Shown: piece after piece, positions 10,636 to 18,532 of the stretch
How positions within the stretch are numbered: position 1 is the first letter of the stretch
How the letters are laid out: each line of letters opens with the position of its first letter
Source of the DNA: Tateyamaria omphalii
GTDB taxonomy: Bacteria; Pseudomonadota; Alphaproteobacteria; Rhodobacterales; Rhodobacteraceae
Direction: 5' to 3'
Length of the DNA stretch: 64,000 nt
Assembly (NCBI RefSeq): GCF_001969365.1
Contig: NZ_CP019312.1
Span: forward strand, 1 to 64,000
Position numbers and translations under genes: made by a program
Notes under the pieces: model-generated
The model's input: the letters and a program-made list of their open reading frames with translations, nothing else
The model's database searches: none
What the model was told of the DNA's origin: nothing

Positions 10636-11222
10636 AGCAGCGATCCTTGTCTAGAATTGAGAATATCTGCATCCATCAAAATCCGGTCTCGTTCCGCCTG
10701 TGGCAAAGGCGACAGCAATTGCTCTAGCAAGATGGCCGACATCGCAGCGTCATATGGGCCGGAATGTGCCGCGCCACCGCCGACCGCCTGAGAAGCCGCA
10801 TCTTTAAGTCCGAGCACATCCCCGAGATGCTCCAATCCAAATTTTTCTTCATTCGGGAGTAGGGCGCGCGCAACCTTTAGACTGTCGTAGGCCGCTACAG
10901 GTTTCCAATCTGGCAGAACTCTGGAGAGGGCCTCCAGTTCGACCCGAACGTTGTGGCCGACAATGGGTGAATCTTCCAGCCAGAGGAATATGTCGTCGAC
11001 AACGTCCTCAATTGGGGGGGCGCCGGCGACATCGTCGTTTGTAATTCCATGAATCCTACTGACGGCGGGCGTGATTTCACGACCGGGCCGAAACTGCCAA
11101 TGCTTCACATTCCCGGTGAGCCGGAGACCATCCATCTCAACGATCCCCAACTCGATAATTTCCGGAGGGTTGGCACCGTTCCCCTCAACATCCACGGCCC
11201 ACATGCGATTCATTGCGTCCAT
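10632..11222 (-). CDS. DnaQ-like 3'-5' exonuclease (DEDDh)
   Basis: A 196-residue exonuclease domain. Motif ExoI is VDVEGNG (D and E), ExoII is PIVGHNVRVELEAL, and ExoIII is HSGPYDAA with the general-base His and final Asp. ExoII has N and an E/R arrangement instead of the common HNxxFD, so the second acidic residue must come from VELEA; activity should not be taken for granted. ATG 11222 follows GGAGG. It overlaps the radical SAM gene by 13 bp and the kinase gene by 4 bp. Likely substrate is RNA or ssDNA ends, or a dinucleotide. Confidence 0.82.
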   Translation of the reverse strand: MDAMNRMWAVDVEGNGANPPEIIELGIVEMDGLRLTGNVKHWQFRPGREITPAVSRIHGITNDDVAGAPPIEDVVDDIFLWLEDSPIVGHNVRVELEALSRVLPDWKPVAAYDSLKVARALLPNEEKFGLEHLGDVLGLKDAASQAVGGGAAHSGPYDAAMSAILLEQLLSPLPQAERDRILMDADILNSRQGSLL

Positions 11223-12352
11223 CCTTCCTCCGAGCGCCCATGACGACCCAGCAAGTGGGGATGCGCGCGGTCATGCACTTGAAATCCAGTCGCATGCTGA
11301 ATGAAGTATCGCTGTTGCTCAGTGCTGTTTTCAACGACAATATGACCCTGAAAAATCTCGAGTTTTCCTATCTCAAGACCAACCTCTCGCGCAAATTCCA
11401 ACACTTGCCACTGTGTTGGCACTTTGTGGGCGGCGGCACAGATTTTTACCTGCTCAGCTGGGCAAATGTCACATATGTGTCTGATGCCGAAGTGTCCGTT
11501 GTAGTCGCGGACACCATGCGCATACGCGACACCGCAGGATGTCTTGCGAAAAATTGGAGTGCCTCCGAAAGCTCTAAGAATGCGGCCTTCAACCTCTCTG
11601 GGGAGAATCTTCCTGCGAGGTACCAGCTTGTAAAGGTCTGGTACGTTCACAGAACGAAGATATTCACGGATCTTCTCCCGATGGAAGAGGCCGGTGAAGA
11701 CCGTGGCGTCAGCGAGCTGGCTCATGGAATGAGCCTCTGCAATCAACTCGTCTGTGTCATTCAAACCAAGGACAATGGGGCGCCAATATAAGATCTTGCG
11801 GGTTCGAGAGGCGTTGGATGCGAGGGTCGACAGAGAAGCTTGAGCAATCGAACTGTCGATAGGTTCAATCCGCGGGTCTGAAATGCCTGACCAGGTGATC
11901 AATATTGTCACTTTAAGGTTTTTGAGCCGCTCTAAGCGGGCCACATCTTCCTCTAAGACATGCCATCTGGTGATCACCAACATGTGGTTTGTCAAACCAA
12001 GATCATCGAGCAGTTCGAGACATCGGTGTAGATGCTCCTTGACCCTTGGAAGGAACGGGTCTGTCGCTCTGTTGAAAATTTGTAAGGGTGTCTGATGCGC
12101 TCGAAAGGCCGGATGGTCAACGAGCTGCGTGACTGCCTGATCATCAGGAATGATCAAATGCGGTCGCTTCATTCCATAGTTGTCGAAAAGATGGCGAACG
12201 CAATACGCACATTCGAGCGGGCACCCCACGATGTGATTTAGGCTGAGGCCCGATTTCCGGTACTCAATGATGTTCGCGAGATCTTGTGGTAAGTCTTTGG
12301 AAGCAGGTCGAAGCGTGAACCTAGCATAGCGCGTGTCCGGGTCAAATGGCAT
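11210..12352 (-). CDS. Radical SAM protein
   Basis: A 380-residue radical SAM enzyme with the canonical CxxxCxxC cluster motif at C44, C48 and C51 (GCPLECAYCVRHLF), which binds a [4Fe-4S] cluster and cleaves S-adenosylmethionine. A second cysteine group, ICDICPAEQVKIC, near residues 285-305 could hold an auxiliary cluster. The leader LSLNHIVGCPLECAYC is reminiscent of SplB-like enzymes, but the specific reaction cannot be deduced. It is the first gene of the four-gene minus-strand operon, divergent from the XRE/Argonaute operon. It is not a viperin by motif. Confidence 0.85.
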   Translation of the reverse strand: MPFDPDTRYARFTLRPASKDLPQDLANIIEYRKSGLSLNHIVGCPLECAYCVRHLFDNYGMKRPHLIIPDDQAVTQLVDHPAFRAHQTPLQIFNRATDPFLPRVKEHLHRCLELLDDLGLTNHMLVITRWHVLEEDVARLERLKNLKVTILITWSGISDPRIEPIDSSIAQASLSTLASNASRTRKILYWRPIVLGLNDTDELIAEAHSMSQLADATVFTGLFHREKIREYLRSVNVPDLYKLVPRRKILPREVEGRILRAFGGTPIFRKTSCGVAYAHGVRDYNGHFGIRHICDICPAEQVKICAAAHKVPTQWQVLEFAREVGLEIGKLEIFQGHIVVENSTEQQRYFIQHATGFQVHDRAHPHLLGRHGRSEEGWTQ

Positions 12353-12530
12353 TTTGAAGTCTCAATCGGGCTGTTTCACAAATAACGCTGTAAGTCGCAA
12401 TGTGTCATGGATCTCTCTTTTAAGTAGATAAACTACAACTTGCGCGCCGATAGCTGAACACCAGAGTTCATTCATGTCCCCGATTTCTGACACGGAACCT
12501 GAAGTCTCATGTCCGGGGCAGCTCAAAGCC

Positions 12531-12566
12531 GCATGCTTGACAGACTTAGCATGCTTGATATACTTA
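12531..12566 (+). promoter_or_regulatory. Promoter with 18-bp tandem repeat, likely operator of the XRE-Argonaute operon
   Basis: Two tandem 18-bp units, GCATGCTTGACAGACTTA (12531-12548) and GCATGCTTGATATACTTA (12549-12566). TTGACA (12537-12542) and TATACT (12559-12564) are separated by 16 bp, a near-consensus sigma-70 promoter, so the repeats cover both promoter boxes. Binding by the XRE protein encoded 18 bp downstream would shut the promoter, which suggests autoregulation. Confidence 0.7.
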
Positions 12567-12584
12567 GCACACAGGAGGCATGAA

Positions 12585-12929
12585 ATGGAAGAACTTGGCT
12601 TGGAGTTGACGCGCTTGCGCAAAGCATCTGGTCTGACCCTTCGCAGGGTAGAGGCCGCGATTGGCGTCTCCAACGCTTACCTGAGCCAGTTGGAGACGGG
12701 AAAGATCAAGACGCCTTCCCCCAACACGCTGTTCAAACTGTCCCAACTATTTGGAGGGTCTTACGAAGACTTGATGGCGAAAGCCGGATACCCGGTCCCT
12801 CAGTCGCAAAGCCGCCAAGTTCCGGAGACCGTTTCACGTCTGGCCGCTCGGGTCGGTGAGGTCAGCTCCAGTGAAGCTGATGCATTAGCGGATTATTTGA
12901 AGTTCCTTCGTCAGCAGAGGGCGGAGTAA
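12585..12929 (+). CDS. XRE-family transcriptional regulator of the Argonaute operon
   Basis: A 114-residue protein with an N-terminal helix-turn-helix: LTRLRKASGLTLRRVEAAIGVSNAYLSQLETGKIKTPS, the Cro/C1 type. A short linker and a helical tail (SEADALADYLKFLRQQRAE) follow and may mediate dimerisation or sensing. ATG 12585 lies 6 bp after AGGAGG (12573-12578). The Cas4-like gene starts 3 bp after its stop. It probably represses its own operon through the tandem repeats upstream; whether it responds to infection is unknown. Confidence 0.88.
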   Translation: MEELGLELTRLRKASGLTLRRVEAAIGVSNAYLSQLETGKIKTPSPNTLFKLSQLFGGSYEDLMAKAGYPVPQSQSRQVPETVSRLAARVGEVSSSEADALADYLKFLRQQRAE

Positions 12930-12932
12930 CGC

Positions 12933-13880
12933 ATGCCTTGGTCCTATTCGGCATCGCGCACTTTCCAGAAATGCCAGGTCAAATGGTTTTTGGATAACCT
13001 GGCAGCCCACCATCGCGCCGCCGACCCAATCCGCCGTAGAGCGCATTTTTTCAGCGCATTGACCACAGTGAGTGCTTGGCGAGGTCAGCTGGTCGATACC
13101 GTGATATCCAAGCACATCGTCCCGTCCTTTGAAGACCCCACGCGCGAAGAGCCTATGGGGCTTCAGGGGTCCCTGAGTATCGCGCGCAGACTCTTCACCG
13201 AGCAACTGGCCTATGCGGCGCAGAACAAAGCCGCGACAATTGACGTAAAGTTCGGCGACATCGGCGATCGGTTCGCACTCTTGATGGAGAATGAATTTGG
13301 CGATGGGCCCTCACAAGAGGATCTTGATGGGGCTTGGCTCGAAATCGAAACTGCACTTTCGAATTTCTGGGGCAATGAGGAAATTCAGCAGATTATCTAT
13401 GATGCAGAGCAATTGATCACTCAGCCGCGCACGCTCCATTTCGAACTTGTCAACGGCACCAAGGCTGTTGCCATCCCGGATTTGATCGCATTCAACCGCT
13501 CCAAAGCCCACACCATTGTCGATTGGAAGGTACATGCAGAGGTCGGCAACGATGCCCGCCGCCAGTTGGCTGTCTATGCAGTGGCGCTTAGCCGAGGCAA
13601 ACAGCACAAGGATTTTCCCGATAACTGGAATGCACTGCCGACGGAAGTCGATCTCGTAGAAGCTCAGCTGCTGCTGAACCAGACAAAGCATTATCGCTTG
13701 TCTGAAGATGATGTGGCTGCCACCACGGCATACATGGACGGCAGTGCCTACGAGATGGACTGCCTGACAGATGGGAAGTCCTACAAAGACATCGATGTCG
13801 GAGACCTAAGACTGGCCCATAGCGGGCTCACCTGCGCGGCATGTCAATTTCAAACATTATGTCCGGAGGTCGTGCAATGA
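12933..13880 (+). CDS. Cas4/RecB-like PD-(D/E)XK nuclease with Fe-S cysteines, Argonaute-associated
   Basis: A 315-residue nuclease. The core has IPDLIAF, then TIVDWK (the D-x-K catalytic pair) and QLAVYAVAL, the QxxxY motif of the RecB/Cas4 group. One Cys near the N-terminus (C14 in TFQKCQVKWF) and three at the C-terminus (C301, C304, C310) match the Fe-S cluster ligands of Cas4 and AddB nucleases. It overlaps the Argonaute start by 4 bp (ATGA). Cas4-like nucleases are known neighbours of prokaryotic Argonautes; processing of guides or target DNA is inferred. Confidence 0.86.
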   Translation: MPWSYSASRTFQKCQVKWFLDNLAAHHRAADPIRRRAHFFSALTTVSAWRGQLVDTVISKHIVPSFEDPTREEPMGLQGSLSIARRLFTEQLAYAAQNKAATIDVKFGDIGDRFALLMENEFGDGPSQEDLDGAWLEIETALSNFWGNEEIQQIIYDAEQLITQPRTLHFELVNGTKAVAIPDLIAFNRSKAHTIVDWKVHAEVGNDARRQLAVYAVALSRGKQHKDFPDNWNALPTEVDLVEAQLLLNQTKHYRLSEDDVAATTAYMDGSAYEMDCLTDGKSYKDIDVGDLRLAHSGLTCAACQFQTLCPEVVQ

Positions 13881-16255
13881 CATCGGAAGCGTCCGTATTT
13901 CGAGTTGAAGGTTTAGGAGGGCTCACCGCGCGCTACACGCTTTATGCGATACGCGGGTTGGGCGCAGTGGGCTCGTCGTCCTACCACCAGAAGGTCAACG
14001 AGTTGGTGCGTCGGCTGTCGTTTACGCTGAAGGCACCGTTCACGAGCATCCAACGAGAGGGAACCTTCTATTTGGCAGCTCCAGAAGGTGTGGAGCAACT
14101 CGAGCAGACCTATCCGGTCGTGGGCGGTTTTGTGAATCTCAAGAAGTCCGACGAGACCTTGGAGCTGTCATTCGACGGTCCTCCGGATTCACTGGAAAAC
14201 GTGCGCATTCGCTTCCTCGACTTCATGTTGCAACACCCGCTCTACAAGAACGGAGAGCTTTGGCAGCCGCGAGCGGGTAAGCCCTTCTTTTTCAAACGAC
14301 CCCATTCGAAAGGCACCGAGGCCAACATTTTTGAGGGCGTTTCGGTGCGCGCGTGCCGGCATCCGGACGGGGGCTTTGGCATTGTGTGTGACGCGCGCAG
14401 CAAGATTGTGCGCACCAAGCCAATTGGTGCGCGGACAGACCAGGCCCAGTTGCTCGCGCTGGTGGGAAGAAGTTGCCTCTACAAGATGAACGATAATTGG
14501 TACCAATTCCGCATCGACGGTGTGGCCGATGTCCTTGTCGGTGACCAGTTCGATTTTGGCGACGCCGGCCAGTGCACGTTGCTTCAGCATCTGGTCCGAT
14601 CCGCAGGCAACGCAGCGCCACAAAGCGTTGTCAATCTCGATCCGGAAGGGGCTGTGCTGACGTACTACACGTCTTCCGGGCAACAACGGTTCGCGCCGGC
14701 CGCACTTTGCTATCTGATCGAAGAGACGTCCGGAAAAAGCGGCAGACATTTGCAGAGCCAGACCATTTTGGCACCGGGGGCCCGCAAAGCGCGGCTGCAA
14801 AAGTTCGTCAGAAGATACCTCAGTAAGCTCCAGCTCAACGGCGTCGACATTCATGTTGTGCCAGAGTTGCATTCATTCGAGAGCACCCCGTTCGAGATCC
14901 CCACGCTGCTCTTTGGTCAGGACAACGCGGTCGCTCAGACAAGGTCGGGCTCCCGTCTTTCGGCCGTAAGGCACTACTCAAAAGAGCGGCAAATGGCGAT
15001 GTTTGACCCTAAGCGTGGCTTTTTCAAGCATAGCGCTCTTCGGCCACAAGGGTTCATGGTTCCTCAGAGTGTCTGGAGCAGCTTTGGTCCCGCGCTCCTC
15101 ACGGACCTCAAAAAAATCATGCTCAAGCTTTACTCCGCAGGCAACTATGACCCTCAGATCGTGGTTTATGATGACACAAGCTTCGGCAGAGCGCTTGACG
15201 GGCAATGGAAGGGACTTCTCGCAGCAATGGAAACCGATCCATTCGCTGAAAATAATGTCGACAACGTCCTTGTGATGCTCAACCGAGTTCCTGGGTCAGC
15301 ACGGCGGCAGGATCAACTTGCGGCAATGGTCTGCAATGAGTTTTTCCGCCGTTTCGACAAACGGGTCCAAGTCATGCACTCCGACACGCCGAGACGGGGT
15401 TATGTCCGGAAGTCGCGAAATGGCGAGGCCTTCTACGAGCAAAAGAATGATCACCGCATTACTATGGACGGCTACCTGAAGGGGGTCGCGCTCAACAAAA
15501 TCTGCCTCGGAAACGGCCGGTGGCCGTTTGTCCTGAAGGATCCGCTTGCGGCAGACATGATCATCGGGATGGACGTGAAAAACAACATGGCGGTTTTCTC
15601 CCTCGTGGGCGAGGGAGGCCGACTGGTGCGCGTGCATCGTGACAAATCTCAACAGAAGGAAAAGCTCAAGCCCGCACAAGTGACGCAGGCAATGCTTCAT
15701 CTGCTGCGAGAAGAGATGAAGTATCTTGAGATGCCTGTGCGCACGGTCGCGATACATCGCGATGGGCGCGCCTGGCCTGAAGAAATCGAGGGGATCGAAG
15801 TGGCCTTCGCCACGCTGGCTGGTGAAGGGCCGGTGTTGAGCAATGTCGAAGTCAGCGTGTTCGAACTTCTTAAATCGTCGCCCGCTCCGATGCGCTTGTT
15901 CAGCCAGGGGCGCCCCAACGACAAACACCCGGATGGGGTTTTCAATCCAATTGTGGGCACTTGGTTCCAGCTGGGAGAGAACGATGCCTATATCTGCACG
16001 ACGGGTGCACCCTTATTGCGGCAAGGGACTGCAGATCCGCTTCACGTACGCCGCGTCTCCGGCTTGATGCCAATGTCGGATGGTGTCGCGGATATCTATG
16101 CATTGAGCTGCCTGACCTGGCCGAAACCGGACGGCTGCATGCGTGATCCGATCTCAATAAAGCTGTGCGACATCACCCTGTTTGACGAGGCGGCAACCTA
16201 CGATATGGACGCCGTTCGGTTTGCGCCTGCGCAAGCTGACGAGGCTGCACTTTGA
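13877..16255 (+). CDS. Long prokaryotic Argonaute with apparently complete DEDD catalytic tetrad
   Basis: A 792-residue protein. The C-terminal PIWI domain holds GMDVKNN (D566), QQKEKL (glutamate finger E595), HRDGR (D629) and IKLCDIT (D765), aligning by eye with D478, E512, D546 and D660 of Thermus Argonaute, so slicer activity is expected. The MID domain is around residues 440-560 (ALNKICLGNGRWPFVLKD matches the NxKLGGxPW region). The N-terminal ~400 residues leave room for N, L1 and PAZ-like parts. ATG 13877 overlaps the nuclease stop. Guide-directed cleavage of invader DNA or RNA is the family role; the guide type is not predictable here. Confidence 0.87.
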   Translation: MTSEASVFRVEGLGGLTARYTLYAIRGLGAVGSSSYHQKVNELVRRLSFTLKAPFTSIQREGTFYLAAPEGVEQLEQTYPVVGGFVNLKKSDETLELSFDGPPDSLENVRIRFLDFMLQHPLYKNGELWQPRAGKPFFFKRPHSKGTEANIFEGVSVRACRHPDGGFGIVCDARSKIVRTKPIGARTDQAQLLALVGRSCLYKMNDNWYQFRIDGVADVLVGDQFDFGDAGQCTLLQHLVRSAGNAAPQSVVNLDPEGAVLTYYTSSGQQRFAPAALCYLIEETSGKSGRHLQSQTILAPGARKARLQKFVRRYLSKLQLNGVDIHVVPELHSFESTPFEIPTLLFGQDNAVAQTRSGSRLSAVRHYSKERQMAMFDPKRGFFKHSALRPQGFMVPQSVWSSFGPALLTDLKKIMLKLYSAGNYDPQIVVYDDTSFGRALDGQWKGLLAAMETDPFAENNVDNVLVMLNRVPGSARRQDQLAAMVCNEFFRRFDKRVQVMHSDTPRRGYVRKSRNGEAFYEQKNDHRITMDGYLKGVALNKICLGNGRWPFVLKDPLAADMIIGMDVKNNMAVFSLVGEGGRLVRVHRDKSQQKEKLKPAQVTQAMLHLLREEMKYLEMPVRTVAIHRDGRAWPEEIEGIEVAFATLAGEGPVLSNVEVSVFELLKSSPAPMRLFSQGRPNDKHPDGVFNPIVGTWFQLGENDAYICTTGAPLLRQGTADPLHVRRVSGLMPMSDGVADIYALSCLTWPKPDGCMRDPISIKLCDITLFDEAATYDMDAVRFAPAQADEAAL

Positions 16256-16605
16256 GCGCAGTGAGTGGTCTCTTGGCCGCCTATACGCGGCTGAACGGTT
16301 TCAGCGCGTTGATGGAGAAGGCCCGCCGCGATGATGACGCCAGCATGTCATCGCGAAAGGATGCCTGCCTGGAGCTTTGTCGCCTTTTGACGCCCCAGGA
16401 ACGAGAAACGGCTTCTCTCGATGCATTGGAGTTCCAAACAATTCTGAGATCGCGCTGCGGCGTCTCACAGGCCGAGTTGGAGGCCTTGAGATCAGCAATC
16501 GAGACGGGTGACAGCCTTGGATCGTCGGTCGATGTTCTGGAAAAGATATCGCGCTCGCTGATCCGCGAGCGTTCGGCGATGGCCGGAAGGATTTCCGGAG
16601 GGTAG
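16252..16605 (+). CDS. Small helical protein in the Argonaute operon
   Basis: A 117-residue, charge-rich, probably all-helical protein with no domain I recognise. It would start with TTG at 16252, overlapping the Argonaute stop; GTG at 16261 is the alternative. It contains two Cys in DACLELCRLL and a serine-rich centre. Its position between Argonaute and the metallopeptidase, without a gap, suggests a partner or inhibitor of one of them; this is inference from context only. Confidence 0.65.
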   Translation: MSAVSGLLAAYTRLNGFSALMEKARRDDDASMSSRKDACLELCRLLTPQERETASLDALEFQTILRSRCGVSQAELEALRSAIETGDSLGSSVDVLEKISRSLIRERSAMAGRISGG

Positions 16606-16624
16606 GTCGATCGCAATCGAGCAT

Positions 16625-17764
16625 GTGAAAGGGTCGATTTTTCTGGCAAAGAAAAGGGTTCTCGCGCTTCAAGAGGCAGCGCTAAAGTGCCGTCGCGCAG
16701 ATCTCCGCGGCCTCCAGGGTTCGTGCGTTGACAGCCTCAAGTCCATCAACGCAAGGCTGGACCTGTTGCTCGATGCGCTTCCGCATATCTGGACAGCGAA
16801 CCCATCTAGCATCGTCGATGACTATCGCGATCTCGTGGAGCAAATCTCGCTCATCGAACGGGCGGGGGTATTTGCACTTGTGCATTCCTCTGAAAATGAC
16901 CCTTTCCTGAGCAGGTTGGTACAACAGATTTGCGACGACATTGGGTACCTGGTGCAGGTGCCGGTCGTGTCGGAAACATCGCCGTCGCACTTCGAAATCG
17001 ATCAGTGGTTCAATGTTCTTTATGTCCCCCCGCTGGAGGGCCAATTCCTGCTTCATTTGCCGGATCTCTATCATGAGCTGGGTCATCCTCTCTTGCTTGA
17101 GGAGAACCTCGCTTTGCTAAGCCTGAGGTCGGTGAAGACTGAATATACGTTGGCTATCTTTGATCGGGTGGCGGCCCTTAACGATGCCATCGTCGAAAAT
17201 GAACGGATGCAAGGGTCGGAAGCAGAGCGGCGACGGTTTATCGCCTACTCGGATTTCTGGACCAATCATTGGATGCGCGAGTTTTTCTGTGATCTCTTCG
17301 CGACCTTCTGTCTTGGTCCTGCCTATGGCTGGTCCCATTGTCATCTCTGCCTAAAACTCGAAAGCGATCCGTTCGAGACCCCCAGGTTGCAGCAGAGCAA
17401 GCATCCATCAGATGCCGCGCGTATGACTGTCATTTTGTACGGATTGAGGTCTCTAGGTTTTGAGTCTGAGTCAAAGGCGATTGAGGCGATGTGGGCAGAC
17501 CAGCTACGGCTTTGGGGATTGTCCGCCAACATGAGCCACAAACAGTGTTACCCGGACAATGCTCTCAAATCGATCGCGGAACATGCAATTTCCGCGTTCG
17601 ATCGTGCAGGTTTCAAAGGGGCGCGCGCCGATCAGGTCTCCGGAGTGGCCTTGTGTCTTAACCAAGCCTGGGAACAGTTTTGGCAGAACCCTAAGGGCTT
17701 TGGCGAATGGGAGATCCGCGCGATCGAGCACCTTCAAAAGGAATTGGCAAGCCCTACAACTTGA
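16625..17764 (+). CDS. HExxH zinc metallopeptidase-like protein, Argonaute-operon associated
   Basis: A 379-residue soluble protein. HELGH at residues 150-154 gives the two zinc His and the catalytic Glu. E219-FFC-D223 (REFFCDLFATFCLGPAYGWSH), 65 residues on, is positioned as the third ligand in a gluzincin-like arrangement. No signal peptide is visible, so it acts in the cytoplasm. The start is uncertain: GTG 16625 follows a GGAGGG about 20 bp upstream. It is the last gene of the XRE / nuclease / Argonaute / small-protein operon. A protease effector triggered by Argonaute is an attractive but untested idea. Confidence 0.75.
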   Translation: MKGSIFLAKKRVLALQEAALKCRRADLRGLQGSCVDSLKSINARLDLLLDALPHIWTANPSSIVDDYRDLVEQISLIERAGVFALVHSSENDPFLSRLVQQICDDIGYLVQVPVVSETSPSHFEIDQWFNVLYVPPLEGQFLLHLPDLYHELGHPLLLEENLALLSLRSVKTEYTLAIFDRVAALNDAIVENERMQGSEAERRRFIAYSDFWTNHWMREFFCDLFATFCLGPAYGWSHCHLCLKLESDPFETPRLQQSKHPSDAARMTVILYGLRSLGFESESKAIEAMWADQLRLWGLSANMSHKQCYPDNALKSIAEHAISAFDRAGFKGARADQVSGVALCLNQAWEQFWQNPKGFGEWEIRAIEHLQKELASPTT

Positions 17765-17798
17765 CACCTGAGCGTAGAAATCCTATAGTTGCTATAGG
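17761..17798 (+). promoter_or_regulatory. Promoter and palindromic operator of the toxin-antitoxin pair
   Basis: TTGACA (17761-17766) and TATAGT (17784-17789) are separated by 17 bp, a strong sigma-70 promoter. A perfect inverted repeat CCTATAG-TTG-CTATAGG (17782-17798) covers the -10 box, where an antitoxin could bind for autoregulation. The -35 box overlaps the metallopeptidase stop codon. Confidence 0.72.
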
Positions 17799-17851
17799 TT
17801 CTCACAGTCTTCAAGGACCTCTGGGTTCAAGATATCAGGCAGGAGATAAGG

Positions 17852-18205
17852 ATGAAACTCGATTTTTCAGACCTCCCAGTAGGAGAAAAGGGCCTGTCAT
17901 CCGAGTTGGTGGATGAAATCTGGTCGCGCTTGAGTGGCTCTCTCGAGCGAAAGGGTGTTGAAGAGTTTCGCCGGGAGCAAAGAGAGATCGTTGGCCGCGT
18001 TAGCCACAACGCTTCCGGTGCGATTTTGACCTCATACGGCAAAGAAGTCGCGACTGTTCTTCCCATTGAGTATTCGAAAGTTGCCGTTGCACTTGTGCAT
18101 TTGATGGAGAATGCACGAGTGAACGCTGCGATGGATGAGGCAGATCGAAACCCTGACCAGACATTCTATGACTTAGAAGACGTCATTACCGAGCAAGGTA
18201 GCTAA
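17852..18205 (+). CDS. Putative antitoxin of a type II toxin-antitoxin module
   Basis: A 117-residue acidic, helical protein beginning MKLDFSDLPVGEKGLS. ATG 17852 follows AGGAG (17841-17845). It contains HNASGAILTSYGKEVATVLPIEYSKVAVALVHLMENARVNAAMDEA. No antitoxin family is recognised with certainty. The call rests on its size, its autoregulatory-type promoter, and its position 18 bp before a RelE-like toxin. It could alternatively be an uncharacterised regulator. Confidence 0.6.
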   Translation: MKLDFSDLPVGEKGLSSELVDEIWSRLSGSLERKGVEEFRREQREIVGRVSHNASGAILTSYGKEVATVLPIEYSKVAVALVHLMENARVNAAMDEADRNPDQTFYDLEDVITEQGS

Positions 18206-18223
18206 AAGGCATTCTGCGGTCCG

Positions 18224-18532
18224 TTGAGTAGTTCAAGACGAGTAATTCTTCGCGCAACAGCTCGCAGCGTGTTCAACGGACTAGATCAACGGTCAAAGGA
18301 CGCGTTGATCCCCGAACTCCGTGCGCTTGTCGCCAACCCAATACCACCAGACGCGATATCTATATCAAACGAGTTACCGAGGTATCGACTTCAGGTAGCC
18401 GGCCTGACTGTCGGCTATGAGTTTGATACTCAGTTCGACGTGGTGGAGGTAAAGGTCATTCTGCCAGACTCAAGCCGAGAAACGGATGACGGATTGATGC
18501 TCCGGCTTATGCGCGGATTGTCTGTGGACTAA
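18224..18532 (+). CDS. RelE/ParE-like toxin
   Basis: A 102-residue protein starting with TTG 18224. The stretch RYRLQVAGLTVGYEFDTQFDVVEVKVILPD matches the central beta-sheet of RelE/ParE toxins (typically yRlRvGdyRviYeid...vvvl.v). The N-terminal helix LDQRSKDALIPELRALVANP also fits. If RelE-like it would cleave mRNA in the ribosome; if ParE-like it would poison gyrase. The sequence alone does not decide. It runs convergently into the membrane-protein gene, overlapping by 4 bp. Confidence 0.62.
   Translation: MSSSRRVILRATARSVFNGLDQRSKDALIPELRALVANPIPPDAISISNELPRYRLQVAGLTVGYEFDTQFDVVEVKVILPDSSRETDDGLMLRLMRGLSVD

Noticed and set aside
11210..12352. Alternative call of the radical SAM protein as a prokaryotic viperin
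   Set aside because: The cluster motif context (GCPLECAYC) and the C-terminal cysteines do not match the viperin pattern, and the neighbouring kinase is not of the nucleotide-kinase type usually beside viperins.
13877..16255. Alternative call of the Argonaute as an inactive or PIWI-RE type protein
   Set aside because: All four expected catalytic positions carry D, E, D, D, and the PIWI-RE R/E signature and its usual DinG-type helicase neighbour are absent.
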